Shown: one piece after another, positions 1 through 13,797 of the stretch
How the letters are laid out: every line of letters begins with the position of its first letter
How positions within the stretch are numbered: position 1 is the first letter of the stretch
Source: CAKMZU01 sp965248335
Lineage (GTDB): Bacteria; Pseudomonadota; Gammaproteobacteria; Pseudomonadales; DT-91
Direction of reading: 5' to 3'
Length of the DNA: 64,000 nt
Assembly: GCA_965248335.1 (NCBI GenBank)
Contig: CBDFIY010000001.1
Location: 124,001-188,000 of the forward strand
The notes under the pieces: generated by a model
The model's input: only the letters and a program-made list of their open reading frames with translations
Told to the model about the DNA's origin: nothing
The model's database searches: none
Program-made: the position numbers and the translations under genes

Positions 1-599
1 GATTAACAGTAGCCTTGCAGTCTATGCTGATCTGCAACGTGTTTTGTCGTTGACTGGCTTCTGCTCTAACTTTGTTGACGTTGTCGAAGATGGCGTTAGT
101 TTCTGGTATTTTTTTTCAGGTTTGGATTTCTGCACCTTGCGGAGCTTATAACCCATCCTATTCAGGATATTGCTAATGGTTCGCTCTTTAGGTAGAAGGT
201 CTTCTTGCCAGTTCTTTTCCTCGACTAGCTTCTGCCGTACAACTTTGGCCGTTATGCGGGTATAGGCAAATGTATTTCTTAACCGTGAATCCGCTTGGCT
301 TTCAGGCTCAACCAGGCTACGGATATCATCTTCAAGGCCTACCAGTGCAACCTCGGATTTATTTTTTCCGCAGGGTTCATAATTTCCATAACAGATCATC
401 CCAGTTTTTTTTCGTTGATCCCTAATGCAACCGCCTTTCGTCCAAACCCAAAGGTTGATTCAGTCAACCGGGCACTTCCACTGCAAAGGGTTTCAGAAAC
501 TTCAGCCATAAAAAGTCTTTTTTCAGGGTTTTTTAATAGCCTGGCTGCTAATTTGAAGAGAGAAATATACTCAGGTTCTATATCAATTGAAGTGGGCAT
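1..599 (-). pseudogene. ISAzo13-family transposase, broken or frameshifted, runs off left edge
   Basis: The minus strand encodes a transposase of the ISAzo13 type: an N-terminal segment with ESTFGFGRKAVALG (599-396), then a middle segment with DDIRSLVEP, SQADSRLRNTFAYTRITAKV and LNRMGYKLRKV. Two frame changes break it. Each lies at a run of eight A on the coding strand (window positions 405-412 and 109-116), in both cases at a GAA AAA AAA codon context. Moving to the -1 frame after the first run gives a continuation through TGMICYGNYEPCG; after the second it gives IPETNAIFDNVNKVRAEA and then LQISIDCKATVN, which is the usual start of the DDE domain and runs off the window. Stop codons follow soon after each run in the original frame. 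The frame breaks could be single-base losses in A9 tracts, slippage sites, or homopolymer sequencing errors. The element's outer end lies near 600-667, but I could not define its inverted repeat. Confidence 0.8.
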
Positions 600-666
600 A
601 AATAAAATAGAGAATAAACAACTTTAGACATGTAATGGTAGGGCATCATACGCTGGTAATGTTTAA

Positions 667-1812
667 AATGCTACTTCCCTTATTGATGGAAAAAAGAAAA
701 ACCTACTCAATGATGATAATCACAAGCATAAAGTCCTTCCAAATACAGTAGGTTTTTATAAGTTCAAAGGTAAGCAAGGCGGTGATTATACAGTGTATAT
801 CAATGCTCAAGCAGATCGCATCAGCGACCAAGGAATCGATAGTATTTATTTTGCGATTGATAAAAGCCCTGAGATACTCTCATCTAAAAATGACGAAGAA
901 ATTTCTGTCATTACTTATAATATTCAAGCATTCCCTAATTATATTGGCGTGGCACTTGACCTGAATAAAATGAATTCACGGGTTCATTATTTAGGCCATG
1001 CTGACGCACTGAAAAAGGCAGATGTTATTGTCTTTCAAGAGGCATGGGATCCTGCTAGCCGCGAAGTTCTTATCAATATGCTTCATTCTGCCTACCCTTA
1101 TAGCATTGATCCCGTCCCTGAAAATACGCATTTCAAGCCACTTAACAGTGGCTTGCTTGTATTAAGTCGTTACCCTATAACAACACAGCACTTTGTTAAT
1201 TATCAGGACTATCAAACATTAACCGATGCCGACAACCTATCTAATAAGGGAGCGCTTTACTTTAAGATCGATAAGAATGGACAACCGTACAATTTCATTA
1301 CAACACATACGCAAGCTCAAGAAGATACACAGGCAGTTTCTGTTCGCCAAGAAGAATTTAACATCATCAAAAAGGAAATCATTCTTAACAAGAAAATAGA
1401 TATACCAACCGATGAACCATTGTTATTTTTAGGCGATTTAAATACAGATTTTTATAATAAAGCTCAGTTTGATTTCATGCAAAAAACGTTGGATCTTGAT
1501 GCTAGTGGCGTTCTCAAAAATTTAAATAAAAACCCAAAATATAGTGATGATTCTAGCTTGAATCTTATGATAGATCCTAGTAATAAAGAGCATGGGCTTT
1601 ATGATATGGTGTTGCCGGTAAAAGGTTACTTACAACCAACAAAAAGCCTCTCTCAAATTACACCACTTAGAGCGTTAGATGAAAACAGAATGTATCAGCG
1701 TTCACTAAATGGCAAACTCTATAACTATGGAGATGTCGAGTTATCGGATCACTTTATGGTGCAAGCTAAATTTACCTTTGCCGAGCATCATCACTGCGGC
1801 GATAAAATGTAA
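667..1812 (+). pseudogene. Sphingomyelinase-like phosphodiesterase, 5' end lost at ISAzo13 junction
   Basis: The frame is open from 667 to 1812 but has no ATG before the catalytic domain; the nearest candidate is a poorly supported GTG at 793. The protein belongs to the DNase I-like endonuclease/exonuclease/phosphatase fold, closest in pattern to bacterial neutral sphingomyelinases that hydrolyse sphingomyelin to ceramide and phosphocholine. Visible motifs in order, numbered from 793: VITYNIQ (about 39-45), VFQEAWD with the metal-binding Glu (about 80-86), SGLLVLSRYP, a THTQAQ segment, LFLGDLNTD (about 211-219) and the catalytic-type LSDHFMV near the C terminus. The coding sequence upstream (GFYKFKGKQGGDY) belongs to an additional N-terminal region. 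The signal peptide expected for a secreted enzyme is absent, and an ISAzo13-type transposase begins about 70 bp upstream on the other strand, so the start was probably removed by that insertion. Functional expression is doubtful. Confidence 0.7.
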
Positions 1813-1958
1813 TGCGCATTCGTAAAAGCTAAGTTTCACTTCACTGTAGCCAATTTCGGTTGGCTACCCATCACACATTCAATTGAATTCATTCCATCTA
1901 AAATACTCCTAAGTAAGCTTATATAGACTGTACCTGAAAAACCAATCCAAAATGATAG

Positions 1959-2237
1959 ATGAAGACTATCAAGGCAGAATACATAGTTCGTTTGGTTGAC
2001 TCATCAACCCACCAATCAAAAGATGAGATGCATAACTTTTTCCCCGAGTTAAAATTTTCACGCTCTTAAAGCTTTATTCCTGAGACGGCATTCAAACAAG
2101 TTCTCATGGAAAATATTTACCAAATATTAACATCGTAATAGAAAAGGATAACCTATGATTTAACCGCCTTTTATGGTTTTACGAACGGCACTTCAATCAT
2201 CATGCAAATATATAAGCCTGGCACTGGTCTTTATTAA
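1959..2237 (+). pseudogene. Decayed ORF remnant in the gap before the rRNA operon
   Basis: The stretch 1813-2465 has no intact gene. From an ATG at 1959 one frame reads MKTIKAEYIVRLVDSS and, past a single stop, FIPETAFKQVLMENIYQI, then two stops, then TYDLTAFYGFTNGTSIIMQ up to a stop ending at 2237. The composition resembles coding sequence in one frame with a few stops, as in a decayed gene. I do not recognise the family. It could also be chance; only the first 36 codons form an uninterrupted ORF. Confidence 0.25.
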
Positions 2238-2465
2238 CTAGCCACATTTACAAACATAACCCCCACGATATTTTCCATTGATTGTCCTTCAAGCATTACG
2301 AGTAGTAAGTATTTAGACATTCCCCTTGAGAGCGCTTTAAAACGAGAAATATTAGATATTTATTCTTGAGAATACACCTTAAAGCAAAAGGCAAAGCATT
2401 TAGACGTGAAGATAACACGCAAAAAACAGGTAAAGCCTATTTTCAAATATCTAAATAACGCCCAT

Positions 2466-2498
2466 AAAAAAAGGACTACCCTTACGGATAGTCCTTTT
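2466..2498 (-). terminator. Rho-independent terminator of the rRNA operon
   Basis: On the minus strand a stem AAAGGACTA/TAGTCCTTT with a short loop is followed by a run of T (the A run at 2466-2472 on the plus strand). It lies directly downstream of 5S rRNA, where an rrn terminator is expected. Confidence 0.8.
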
Positions 2499-2507
2499 AG
2501 AATAAAA

Positions 2508-2624
2508 GCTTGGCGATGACCTACTCTCACATGGGGAAACCCCACACTACCATCGGCGATGTACCGTTTCACTACTGAGTTCGGTATGGAATCAGGTGGT
2601 TCCAGCACTCTATGTTCGCCAAGC
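2508..2624 (-). rRNA. rrf: 5S ribosomal RNA
   Basis: About 117 nt. The ends pair as GCTTGGCGA at the 5' end with CGCCAAGC at the 3' end. The conserved interior includes CCGAACTCAGTAGTGAAACG and GTAGTGTGGGG. It is the last gene of the minus-strand operon, about 225 bp after 23S, and is followed at once by a terminator. Confidence 0.95.
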
Positions 2625-2848
2625 AAACTGTTTGGTTGTCGCTAACGTGGAATGATCAAAATATTTTTTGATCATTCGTCGTTAACCCCAACCGAATTCG
2701 ATAAAAATGATTCGCTGATATGCCATATTGATAATTACATACACTGCTTTGTCTTGTTTAGTGTCAACTCTCATTGCTACCATTTTATAGGTAACCCGTT
2801 GTCACACAACGTCTTTCGTCTTGTTCACATAAACCTTTTAAGTTTATG

Positions 2849-5742
<2,894 letters not shown>

Positions 5743-6060
5743 ATAAACGTAAAACGTCTATGAACAAAAACTAGACAGTTAATATTCGACTTGACTATCA
5801 ACTGTTATTTCGCCGTTGTGTGTATCGGTGATTTGTCGGTTAAACAAATCATCGACGCTTGAGTTCACACTTTTTTTAAGATGCAATGTATGCATTTATA
5901 TCAATTTGGTGTTCAAATCTTTCGATTTAAACAATCAGCTTTTTCATTTCTATCTTTTTAAAGAACATTCCGGTTGTAAAAAACCAGATCAAAATACACG
6001 AATTCTGTATGACTTTCGTCATCGTGTGCTTTGATGTGGCTTCTTTGATCAAGTAAGTAG

Positions 6061-6136
6061 TGGTGGAGCTAAGCAGGATCGAACTGCTGACCTCCTGCGT
6101 GCAAGGCAGGCGCTCTCCCAGCTGAGCTATAGCCCC
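6061..6136 (-). tRNA. alaT: tRNA-Ala (anticodon TGC)
   Basis: 76 nt with encoded CCA. The acceptor stem is GGGGCTA/TAGCTCC, the D arm contains AGCTCAGCTGGGAGAGC, the anticodon loop is CTTGCACG, and the T arm contains GTTCGATCC. It is located in the 16S-23S spacer after tRNA-Ile, the standard arrangement. Confidence 0.97.
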
Positions 6137-6249
6137 ATAATGGGATTAGGGTTCAGTGTGAGTAGAGGGATTTTTTCTTAGGCTAGGAAAGGAATTACGA
6201 AGCGTGCTTTTGCACGTGAGTGATTCCTTGACGCCGAATAAGGAAAAAT

Positions 6250-6326
<77 letters not shown>

Positions 6327-6519
6327 ATTATGCGTCGATCTTTTCCCTTTAGCGGCGTTATCTCATCGCTCAATCGGTTACATACTCACGTATGCGCCCT
6401 CTCTCACTCTTCGATGCCTTGCTAAAGCAAAAATCTCTTTGCTTAATCTTCATAGTCGCTATATGCAATCTACAATAGATCAAAACCTGCGACCCTTTGA
6501 CTTATCTTGGTCAACCATC

Positions 6520-6541
6520 TTAGATCAAGTAATACGTGTGG
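6520..6541. repeat. 22-bp inverted repeat bracketing 16S (RNase III stalk)
   Basis: The 22 bases at 6520-6541 (beginning TTAGATCAAGTAATACG) are the exact reverse complement of 8272-8293. They lie just outside the two ends of 16S rRNA, where the pre-16S transcript folds into the double-stranded stalk cut by RNase III. Confidence 0.85.
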
Positions 6542-6569
6542 ACACATTGTTGCATCAGGAGCTTCGTTT

Positions 6570-8105
<1,536 letters not shown>

Positions 8106-8293
8106 AATCAAAAGATTTTTAAGAGCCTTCGCTCTAATCACTTTGCAATTACTTTTATCTAAAAGATAAAAGCATCACGACTCGAAATACTGTTTTTTGT
8201 AAACCTAAAATAAATTTTAGAGTGAACACTGTATATTCGAGTTTATATTTACTCATGAATACAACAAGTGCCCACACGTATTACTTGATCTAA

Positions 8294-8305
8294 TTTGTTA
8301 AATAA
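8294..8305 (-). promoter_or_regulatory. boxA-like antitermination site in rrn leader
   Basis: On the minus strand the leader reads TTATTTAACAAA, which matches most of the rrn boxA consensus (TGCTCTTTAACAA). It sits between the promoters and 16S, next to the processing stalk, as in other gammaproteobacterial rrn operons where NusB/NusE bind. Confidence 0.55.
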
Positions 8306-8378
8306 CGACAACATGCTTGATGTTGTTTGGTCTTTCTCAGTAGCCGGTGACTTGGCTTACTGCTTGAAAGTGGAGCGT

Positions 8379-8406
8379 ATTATACGTCGCCGCTTTCGCC
8401 TGTCAA
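8379..8406 (-). promoter_or_regulatory. rrn promoter, proximal
   Basis: The minus strand has a consensus -35 TTGACA (8406-8401), a 16-bp spacer and a consensus -10 TATAAT (8384-8379), followed by a discriminator ACGCTCC. It lies about 270 bp upstream of 16S. The GC-containing discriminator fits stringent control of rRNA synthesis. Confidence 0.85.
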
Positions 8407-8499
8407 GCTTTTAATTATTTGTTTTTCAACGTTTTAATTAGAAGCTCTCTTCTTCATCCCGCTGAGCCGCTTGCCCGTTGTTCTGCAGAAGAGGAGCGC

Positions 8500-8527
8500 A
8501 TTATAGGCAAGCTGATTTTCTTTGCAA
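8500..8527 (-). promoter_or_regulatory. rrn promoter, distal
   Basis: A second minus-strand promoter: TTGCAA (8527-8522), 16-bp spacer, TATAAT (8505-8500), discriminator GCGCTCC. The -10 plus discriminator nearly duplicates the proximal promoter, making a P1-P2 tandem pair as in E. coli. Confidence 0.8.
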
Positions 8528-8675
8528 GCGCTTTCTAAACATTTTTTTATATCGATGCTTTTCCAGCCATCCAACCCACCAATCGCCCCTCTATTCACTG
8601 CCATTTTCTTTCCCGTGCTAGATTCACTATGAGCAAGTCTTTACAATACGCTCTTTTATACCAAGGCGCTTTCTC

Positions 8676-9245
8676 ATGCCCCATAAAGATAACAAAATTA
8701 CCCTGCCGCTAGATCTTAGCTTAGCGCCGCGCGTGATATTCTTCTTCGGCATGTCAGGTGCAGGAAAATCTTATGTCGGCGATATCATTGGTGAATACAA
8801 TAAAGATAGCTATGTCTATCACGCCGACGAAGACATAACAGAGGAGATGGTAGAAGCTTTACGAAACCAAGAAGTCTTTACTGACGAGATGCGTAACGCT
8901 TTTTTCTTCATTATCGTTAAAAAAATCCGCACACTTATCAGACAATATGATCAAGTCATCATCACACAAGGCGCGTACAAAAAAAAACACCGCGACTATC
9001 TTGCTCGCGAAATCCCCGGTATCGAAATGGTTTGGGTTGATGCATCACAAGATATTATTCACAAGCGACTCGCGCATCGATTAGGTGGCATTTCAGTAAA
9101 AAGCGCCGACGCCTTAGTGAAAGATTTTGAAGAACCCCCTTTACTCTCAAAATCTATTAGCAACACGAAGGATGGTAACTTTATTATCGAGCAATTAAAT
9201 TACTACTACTCCGACCACAAACATTACCTAAGAAAAATTGTGTAG
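8676..9245 (+). CDS. P-loop kinase, gluconokinase/shikimate-kinase-like
   Basis: 189 aa, cytosolic. Near residue 25 there is a Walker A loop FFGMSGAGKS, followed by a HADEDITEEM segment in the position where small-molecule kinases of the gluconate/shikimate/adenylate fold bind substrate, then TQGAYKKKHRDYL, and an Arg-rich lid (HKRLAHRLGG). This pattern fits a small-molecule kinase, and the overall resemblance is to gluconokinase-like proteins, but the substrate cannot be stated: no sugar-acid pathway genes are nearby. The ATG at 8676 is the first in frame and lacks a strong ribosome binding site. The next gene (ParA-like) follows 112 bp later on the same strand. Confidence 0.6.
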   Translation: MPHKDNKITLPLDLSLAPRVIFFFGMSGAGKSYVGDIIGEYNKDSYVYHADEDITEEMVEALRNQEVFTDEMRNAFFFIIVKKIRTLIRQYDQVIITQGAYKKKHRDYLAREIPGIEMVWVDASQDIIHKRLAHRLGGISVKSADALVKDFEEPPLLSKSISNTKDGNFIIEQLNYYYSDHKHYLRKIV

Positions 9246-9357
9246 CACTACTCACCAATCACTCACCCCCATTACTCAAACGACTAAGTTTTTGCCTATT
9301 TTGTTTTTTACTTCTAGACTGGAAAAGTTTAGATTCACCCTCAAAAGGAAGCTTCTA

Positions 9358-10164
9358 ATGCGACGAGTCATCTTCAATCAAAAAGGCGGTGTTGGTAAAT
9401 CTAGTATCAGCTGTAACTTGGCGGCTGTCAGCGCTTCCATTGGCTATAAAACATTATTGGTTGATCTCGATATACAAGGAAACTCTAGCTACTATCTCGG
9501 TTATGACACGCATACAGAAGAAAGGCGGCGTTCCCTAGAAGGCTCTCTCGCCGAACTATTTAAGCAAACCTCCGGTGGTTTTTTTACCAACAAAAAGCCT
9601 CTCTCAAACTTCATTCACGAAACTTCTTTTGAAAACTTGCATTTAATGCCCTCCAACCCCGCCCTGGAAACGATGGAAAAGGAGCTGGAAAGCAAATATA
9701 AAATTTATAAGCTGCGTGATGCACTGGATGAACTGTCTGATACTTACGAACGCATCTATATTGATACACCGCCTAATTTTAATTTTTACAGCAAGTCGGC
9801 CTTGATTGCCGCGCAGTCCGTTATCATCCCCTTTGACTGCGATACATTTTCTAAATCAGCGCTCTATAACTTATTAAACAATATTGTCGAACTCCAAGAT
9901 GATCACAACCCACATTTACGCATTGATGGCATTGTCGTCAATCAATTTAACAGTCAGGCAAAACTCCCCACCGAACTCGTCAATGAGCTTCGAAGCGAAG
10001 ACCTTCCGATCTTAGATAACTTTCTTTCAACTTCAATCAAAATGAAGGAATCTCATCGTGCTCAAAAACCTTTACCTTTTTATGCACCTACCCATAAATT
10101 AACTGAGCAGTTCCGAGAGCTTTTCGATCTCATTGAAGAGGTTTCTGAGAAGGCAATCGCCTAG
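9358..10164 (+). CDS. ParA/Soj-like ATPase without a ParB partner
   Basis: 268 aa from the ATG at 9358, which has AAGGAAG about 7 bases upstream; the frame stays open further upstream, but that sequence does not look like this family. It starts MRRVIFNQKGGVGKSS, the deviant Walker A motif of ParA/MinD ATPases, with the signature Lys, then LLVDLDIQGNSS, and IYIDTPPNFNFYSK as the Walker B-like region. ParA proteins form ATP-dependent dimers on DNA and position chromosomes, plasmids or protein clusters. No ParB, parS-like cluster or chemotaxis genes lie next to it, so this is an orphan ParA whose cargo is unknown. The chromosomal parAB pair would normally sit with gidB elsewhere. Confidence 0.8.
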   Translation: MRRVIFNQKGGVGKSSISCNLAAVSASIGYKTLLVDLDIQGNSSYYLGYDTHTEERRRSLEGSLAELFKQTSGGFFTNKKPLSNFIHETSFENLHLMPSNPALETMEKELESKYKIYKLRDALDELSDTYERIYIDTPPNFNFYSKSALIAAQSVIIPFDCDTFSKSALYNLLNNIVELQDDHNPHLRIDGIVVNQFNSQAKLPTELVNELRSEDLPILDNFLSTSIKMKESHRAQKPLPFYAPTHKLTEQFRELFDLIEEVSEKAIA

Positions 10165-10270
10165 CGCTACCCCACCTACTTGCTCAATTTAATAATTCAA
10201 CACGCTATTCATATACTCTTTTATGATGGATAGCGTATAATCGCCGCCTCGTTTTACCGCACACCTAATC

Positions 10271-12415
10271 ATGAATTCGCACCCTAATATCTACGATTAC
10301 CGCAAATACTGGGCTGAATGCCTGCTGCCTACACCTGAGCTACCCATGAGCCGCGAGGAAATGGACCAACTTGGCTGGGATAGTTGCGACATTATTATTG
10401 TCTGCGGTGATGCTTATGTCGATCACCCGAGCTTTGGCATGGCTGTTGTTGGCCGAACACTTGAGGCCCAAGGGTTTCGTGTTGGTATCATCGCTCAACC
10501 CGACTGGCAAAACACTGAAGATTTCATGAGGCTCGGCAAACCCAATCTTTTTTTTGGGGTATCTGCTGGCAATATGGATTCCATGATCAACCACTACACA
10601 GCAGATTTAAAACTTCGCCATGATGACGCTTATACACCTGAAGGTGTAGCGGGTAAAAGGCCCGATCGCGCAGTATTAGTCTACTCGCAACGTTGCCGCG
10701 AGGCCTATAAAGAAACACCCATTGTTATTGGTGGCATTGAAGCAAGCTTAAGGCGTATTGCGCATTACGACTATTGGAGTAATAAAGTACGGCGCAGTGC
10801 GATTGTAGATGCTAAAGCCGACATACTCGTTTATGGCAATGCTGAGCGGGCCATCATCGAGATTGCTCACAGACTTTCCCGCGGCGAACACTGCAAAGAT
10901 ATTGACGACATAAAAGGTACAGTCTTAGTTAAAAAATCTATCCCTGAAGGGTGGACAGGTATCGACTCAACAACACTCGACACGCCAGGCATTATCGAGC
11001 CTCTCCTTAGCCCTTACATGGACACATCAGAATCAGAGATATGTGAAAAGAACCAATCTGAACCCACACCTGATGTGCAAGTCATCAAAATTATGGGCGA
11101 TGATCAGCACACCTTAAATCGCAGTGACAAAACCTACATACGCTTACCTTCGTTTCAAAAGGTTGCAAAAGATAAATCCCTTTATGCGCATGCTTCTCGT
11201 GTTTTTCACCTAGAAACTAATCCTGGCAATGCACGCATACTCGTCCAGAAACAAGACAACAAAGATGTCTGGATCAACCCACCACCCATCCCTCTAGAAA
11301 CAAAAGAAATGGACTGGGTGTTTGAACTACCATATACACGCTTACCCCATTCGAGCTATGGCGACGTAAAAATCCCTGCGTATGACATGATCAAATTTTC
11401 TGTCAATATCATGCGCGGGTGTTTTGGTGGATGCTCTTTCTGCTCAATCACCGAGCACGAAGGGCGTATTATTCAAAACCGGTCTGAAAATTCAATCATC
11501 CAAGAAGTTGAAAAAATCAAAGAAAAAACACCCGGATTTACTGGAATAATTTCGGATTTAGGCGGCCCTACCGCTAACATGTGGCAAATGGCGTGCGTCG
11601 ACAAAAAGATTGAAGAAAGCTGTCGCCGCTTATCTTGTGTTCACCCCAACATATGTAAGAACCTCATCACCGACCAAAAGCCTTTGGTAAATCTGTATCG
11701 GAAAGCAAGGGAAGTCAAAGGCGTTAAACGCGTTTTAATTGCCTCCGGCTTGCGTTATGACTTAGCTATTCGAACACCCGAATATGTAGAGGAGCTTGTT
11801 ACACATCATGTTGGTGGTTACTTAAAAATTGCACCTGAGCACACAGAGGATGCACCGCTATCTAAAATGATGAAACCCGGCATCGATACTTATGATGCCT
11901 TCAAACGAATGTTTGAGAAATATTCAAAAGCCGCTGAAAAAAAACAGTATCTGATTCCTTATTTTATCGCTGCACACCCCGGCACAGAAAATGAGGACAT
12001 GATGAATTTAGCCCTCTGGCTGAAGAAAAATGGTTTTCGTGCCGACCAAGTACAAACCTTTTATCCTTCACCCATGGCAAACGCTACCACGATGTATCAC
12101 ACCGAACTCAACCCATTAAAAAAAATCGGGCGAGAAAAAGTGCATACAGCTAAAGGATTAAAGGCTCGACGTTTGCACAAAGCATTTTTGCGTTATCACG
12201 ACCCGAAAAACTGGGATTTGCTACGTGCAGCATTGATTGAGATGGGGCGGGAAGATTTGATTGGTAACAAAAAACATCAGTTGATTCCCTTCGGTACATC
12301 TGCCGGAATTAAACGTGCAGGTCAACGTGGCCAACGTATCCTGACGCAACATACCGGCTTGCCTCCTCGTAACAATGGCTCAAAACCCATGAATAAAAAA
12401 AGAAAAAGGCGGTGA
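10271..12415 (+). CDS. ygiQ: YgiQ family radical SAM protein
   Basis: 714 aa. An N-terminal domain of about 350 residues (starting NIYDYRKYWAECLLPTPELP) is typical of YgiQ/UPF0313. The radical SAM core follows, with RGCFGGCSFCS giving the CX3CX2C iron-sulfur motif near residue 385, then DLGGPTANMW and LKIAPEHTE. The C terminus is a basic, low-complexity tail. The family cleaves S-adenosylmethionine by a [4Fe-4S] cluster; its substrate is not established. A possible -10 TATAAT lies at 10236-10241, about 30 bp before the ATG, with only a weak -35. Length and start agree with the family. Confidence 0.92.
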   Translation: MNSHPNIYDYRKYWAECLLPTPELPMSREEMDQLGWDSCDIIIVCGDAYVDHPSFGMAVVGRTLEAQGFRVGIIAQPDWQNTEDFMRLGKPNLFFGVSAGNMDSMINHYTADLKLRHDDAYTPEGVAGKRPDRAVLVYSQRCREAYKETPIVIGGIEASLRRIAHYDYWSNKVRRSAIVDAKADILVYGNAERAIIEIAHRLSRGEHCKDIDDIKGTVLVKKSIPEGWTGIDSTTLDTPGIIEPLLSPYMDTSESEICEKNQSEPTPDVQVIKIMGDDQHTLNRSDKTYIRLPSFQKVAKDKSLYAHASRVFHLETNPGNARILVQKQDNKDVWINPPPIPLETKEMDWVFELPYTRLPHSSYGDVKIPAYDMIKFSVNIMRGCFGGCSFCSITEHEGRIIQNRSENSIIQEVEKIKEKTPGFTGIISDLGGPTANMWQMACVDKKIEESCRRLSCVHPNICKNLITDQKPLVNLYRKAREVKGVKRVLIASGLRYDLAIRTPEYVEELVTHHVGGYLKIAPEHTEDAPLSKMMKPGIDTYDAFKRMFEKYSKAAEKKQYLIPYFIAAHPGTENEDMMNLALWLKKNGFRADQVQTFYPSPMANATTMYHTELNPLKKIGREKVHTAKGLKARRLHKAFLRYHDPKNWDLLRAALIEMGREDLIGNKKHQLIPFGTSAGIKRAGQRGQRILTQHTGLPPRNNGSKPMNKKRKRR

Positions 12416-12546
12416 AATTCGCTTTGTATGCTTTCTGACATACAGCCCTGCTACCTTGAAGGAAGCCTTTTAAATAAAAAACTAAAAAGATGAACTATAT
12501 GACTTGAGTACCTTCAAAAAGCAATCATATCTTTTAAGATTTTATC

Positions 12547-13371
12547 ATGAAGGCTCTTCTTTCTTTTCTCTATTTACTTACTATCACTCATCTTTCATAT
12601 GCTACTCTCGAACCTGCTAGGGTAAAATCAGTCACAGCGCTAGCTGCCTTTAAGGAGCAATCTACATATACTGTTCTTTTCACCCAAAACCCTAAAAAGG
12701 CTGAAGAGCTATCCCGTCGTATTACTACACAGCAGTCAGCTCGAACGGCCGTAAAAAATAGAATGGGCGCTTTTTCGACCTTTTCTTTGTCTCTCATTCC
12801 ATCACAACAAGATATTGATCTGCGTACAGAACAAGAACAGTCGCTTATAAAACAATTTTCCGAAGCGACGGAAACTCTGGTTCAAAGCAGAGAAAATATC
12901 GGCAAGGGCGATATGGATTTCATTCCACCACAAGCTTTTGGCTACAGCTATAGAGCAACAGCCCAACCAAAAGCCAAAAAACGAGAAACAGGTGGCGTAT
13001 TAGATCAAATCTTCAGTGGAAACACCCAATCTGGTAGTGTCGCCAGCGAGGTACAAAATGATCCAAGGTTTGCAGATGCTTTGAATTACGCACTTCCATC
13101 AACATCAAATATATATACCAGTAAGCCCCCCGAAGGGTTTAAGGGCAACATTTTAAATCCATCCCACCCCATGTCAGATGAAGAATTAAACCGAGGTTCA
13201 ACTCTAGCAGGAACAACCAACCAATTGCACCCAGGAAGAAGTGTACAAGAGACGGGGAAAACATCAAAAGAAGGAGGCCAGTGGGTTTGGCGACAAGAGG
13301 ATGAGGATACAAAAAGTGGGTTACCGGTTTATAAAAAAGGCAACATGGGAGGATTCGGGCCACATCAGTGA
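12547..13371 (+). CDS. Secreted protein of unknown family
   Basis: 274 aa, starting MKALLSFLYLLTITHLSYA, a clear signal peptide with a likely cleavage after SYA. The mature part is polar and low in Cys: a region rich in Gln and Glu (about 85-120), a Pro/Gly/Asn-rich middle with NIYTSKPPEGFKGN, and a C-terminal segment GGQWVWRQEDEDTKSGLPVY ending in GFGPHQ. I recognise no domain. It stands alone between ygiQ and grxD and is convergent with grxD. It could be a periplasmic or exported lineage-specific protein. Confidence 0.6.
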   Translation: MKALLSFLYLLTITHLSYATLEPARVKSVTALAAFKEQSTYTVLFTQNPKKAEELSRRITTQQSARTAVKNRMGAFSTFSLSLIPSQQDIDLRTEQEQSLIKQFSEATETLVQSRENIGKGDMDFIPPQAFGYSYRATAQPKAKKRETGGVLDQIFSGNTQSGSVASEVQNDPRFADALNYALPSTSNIYTSKPPEGFKGNILNPSHPMSDEELNRGSTLAGTTNQLHPGRSVQETGKTSKEGGQWVWRQEDEDTKSGLPVYKKGNMGGFGPHQ

Positions 13372-13447
13372 AGCTTTAAACTGCAATAGGAAGAGTAAAT
13401 ATCATCGCCCCATTGCAGATATCAGCTACAGCAGCTGAAATCACAAA

Positions 13448-13765
13448 TTATGCATCAGGCACAGCATCCAATAGCGTTTTCAGCTCACCACTTTCATACA
13501 TTTCAGTGATGATGTCACAGCCACCGATCAATTCGCCCTGCACCCACAGCTGTGGAAACGTTGGCCAGTTTGCGTATTTAGGCAGTTCAGCACGAATATC
13601 TGGATTCGCCAAGATATCCACATAAGCAAACCGCTTGCCGCATGCCATCACAGCCTGCGAAGTTTTTTGCGAAAAACCACACTGTGGTTGATTCGGCGAA
13701 CCTTTCATATAAAGCAAAATATCATTAACTTTAATTTGTTCTTTAATGGTTTCTATAGTTTCCAT
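13448..13765 (-). CDS. grxD: Monothiol glutaredoxin 4
   Basis: 105 aa from the ATG at 13765 (METIETIKEQIK), which has AGGG upstream and matches the normal family start; the longer open frame to 13840 is not expected. The monothiol active site is QCGFS near residue 29, followed by the glutathione-binding WPTFPQLW and GGCDIITEM segments. Members bind a [2Fe-2S] cluster with glutathione as a dimer or with BolA-type partners and pass iron-sulfur clusters to target proteins in the cytosol. A promoter with TTCGCA and TAGAAT lies 33 bp upstream. The gene is divergent from argD. Confidence 0.95.
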   Translation of the reverse strand: METIETIKEQIKVNDILLYMKGSPNQPQCGFSQKTSQAVMACGKRFAYVDILANPDIRAELPKYANWPTFPQLWVQGELIGGCDIITEMYESGELKTLLDAVPDA

Positions 13766-13797
13766 GAAATACCCTAATACGATAAAAAATGAGCCGT

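Noticed and set aside
12360..12415. Basic KKRKRR end of YgiQ as a nuclear signal
   Set aside because: YgiQ is a cytosolic housekeeping protein; basic C-terminal tails are common in this family and it has no export signal.
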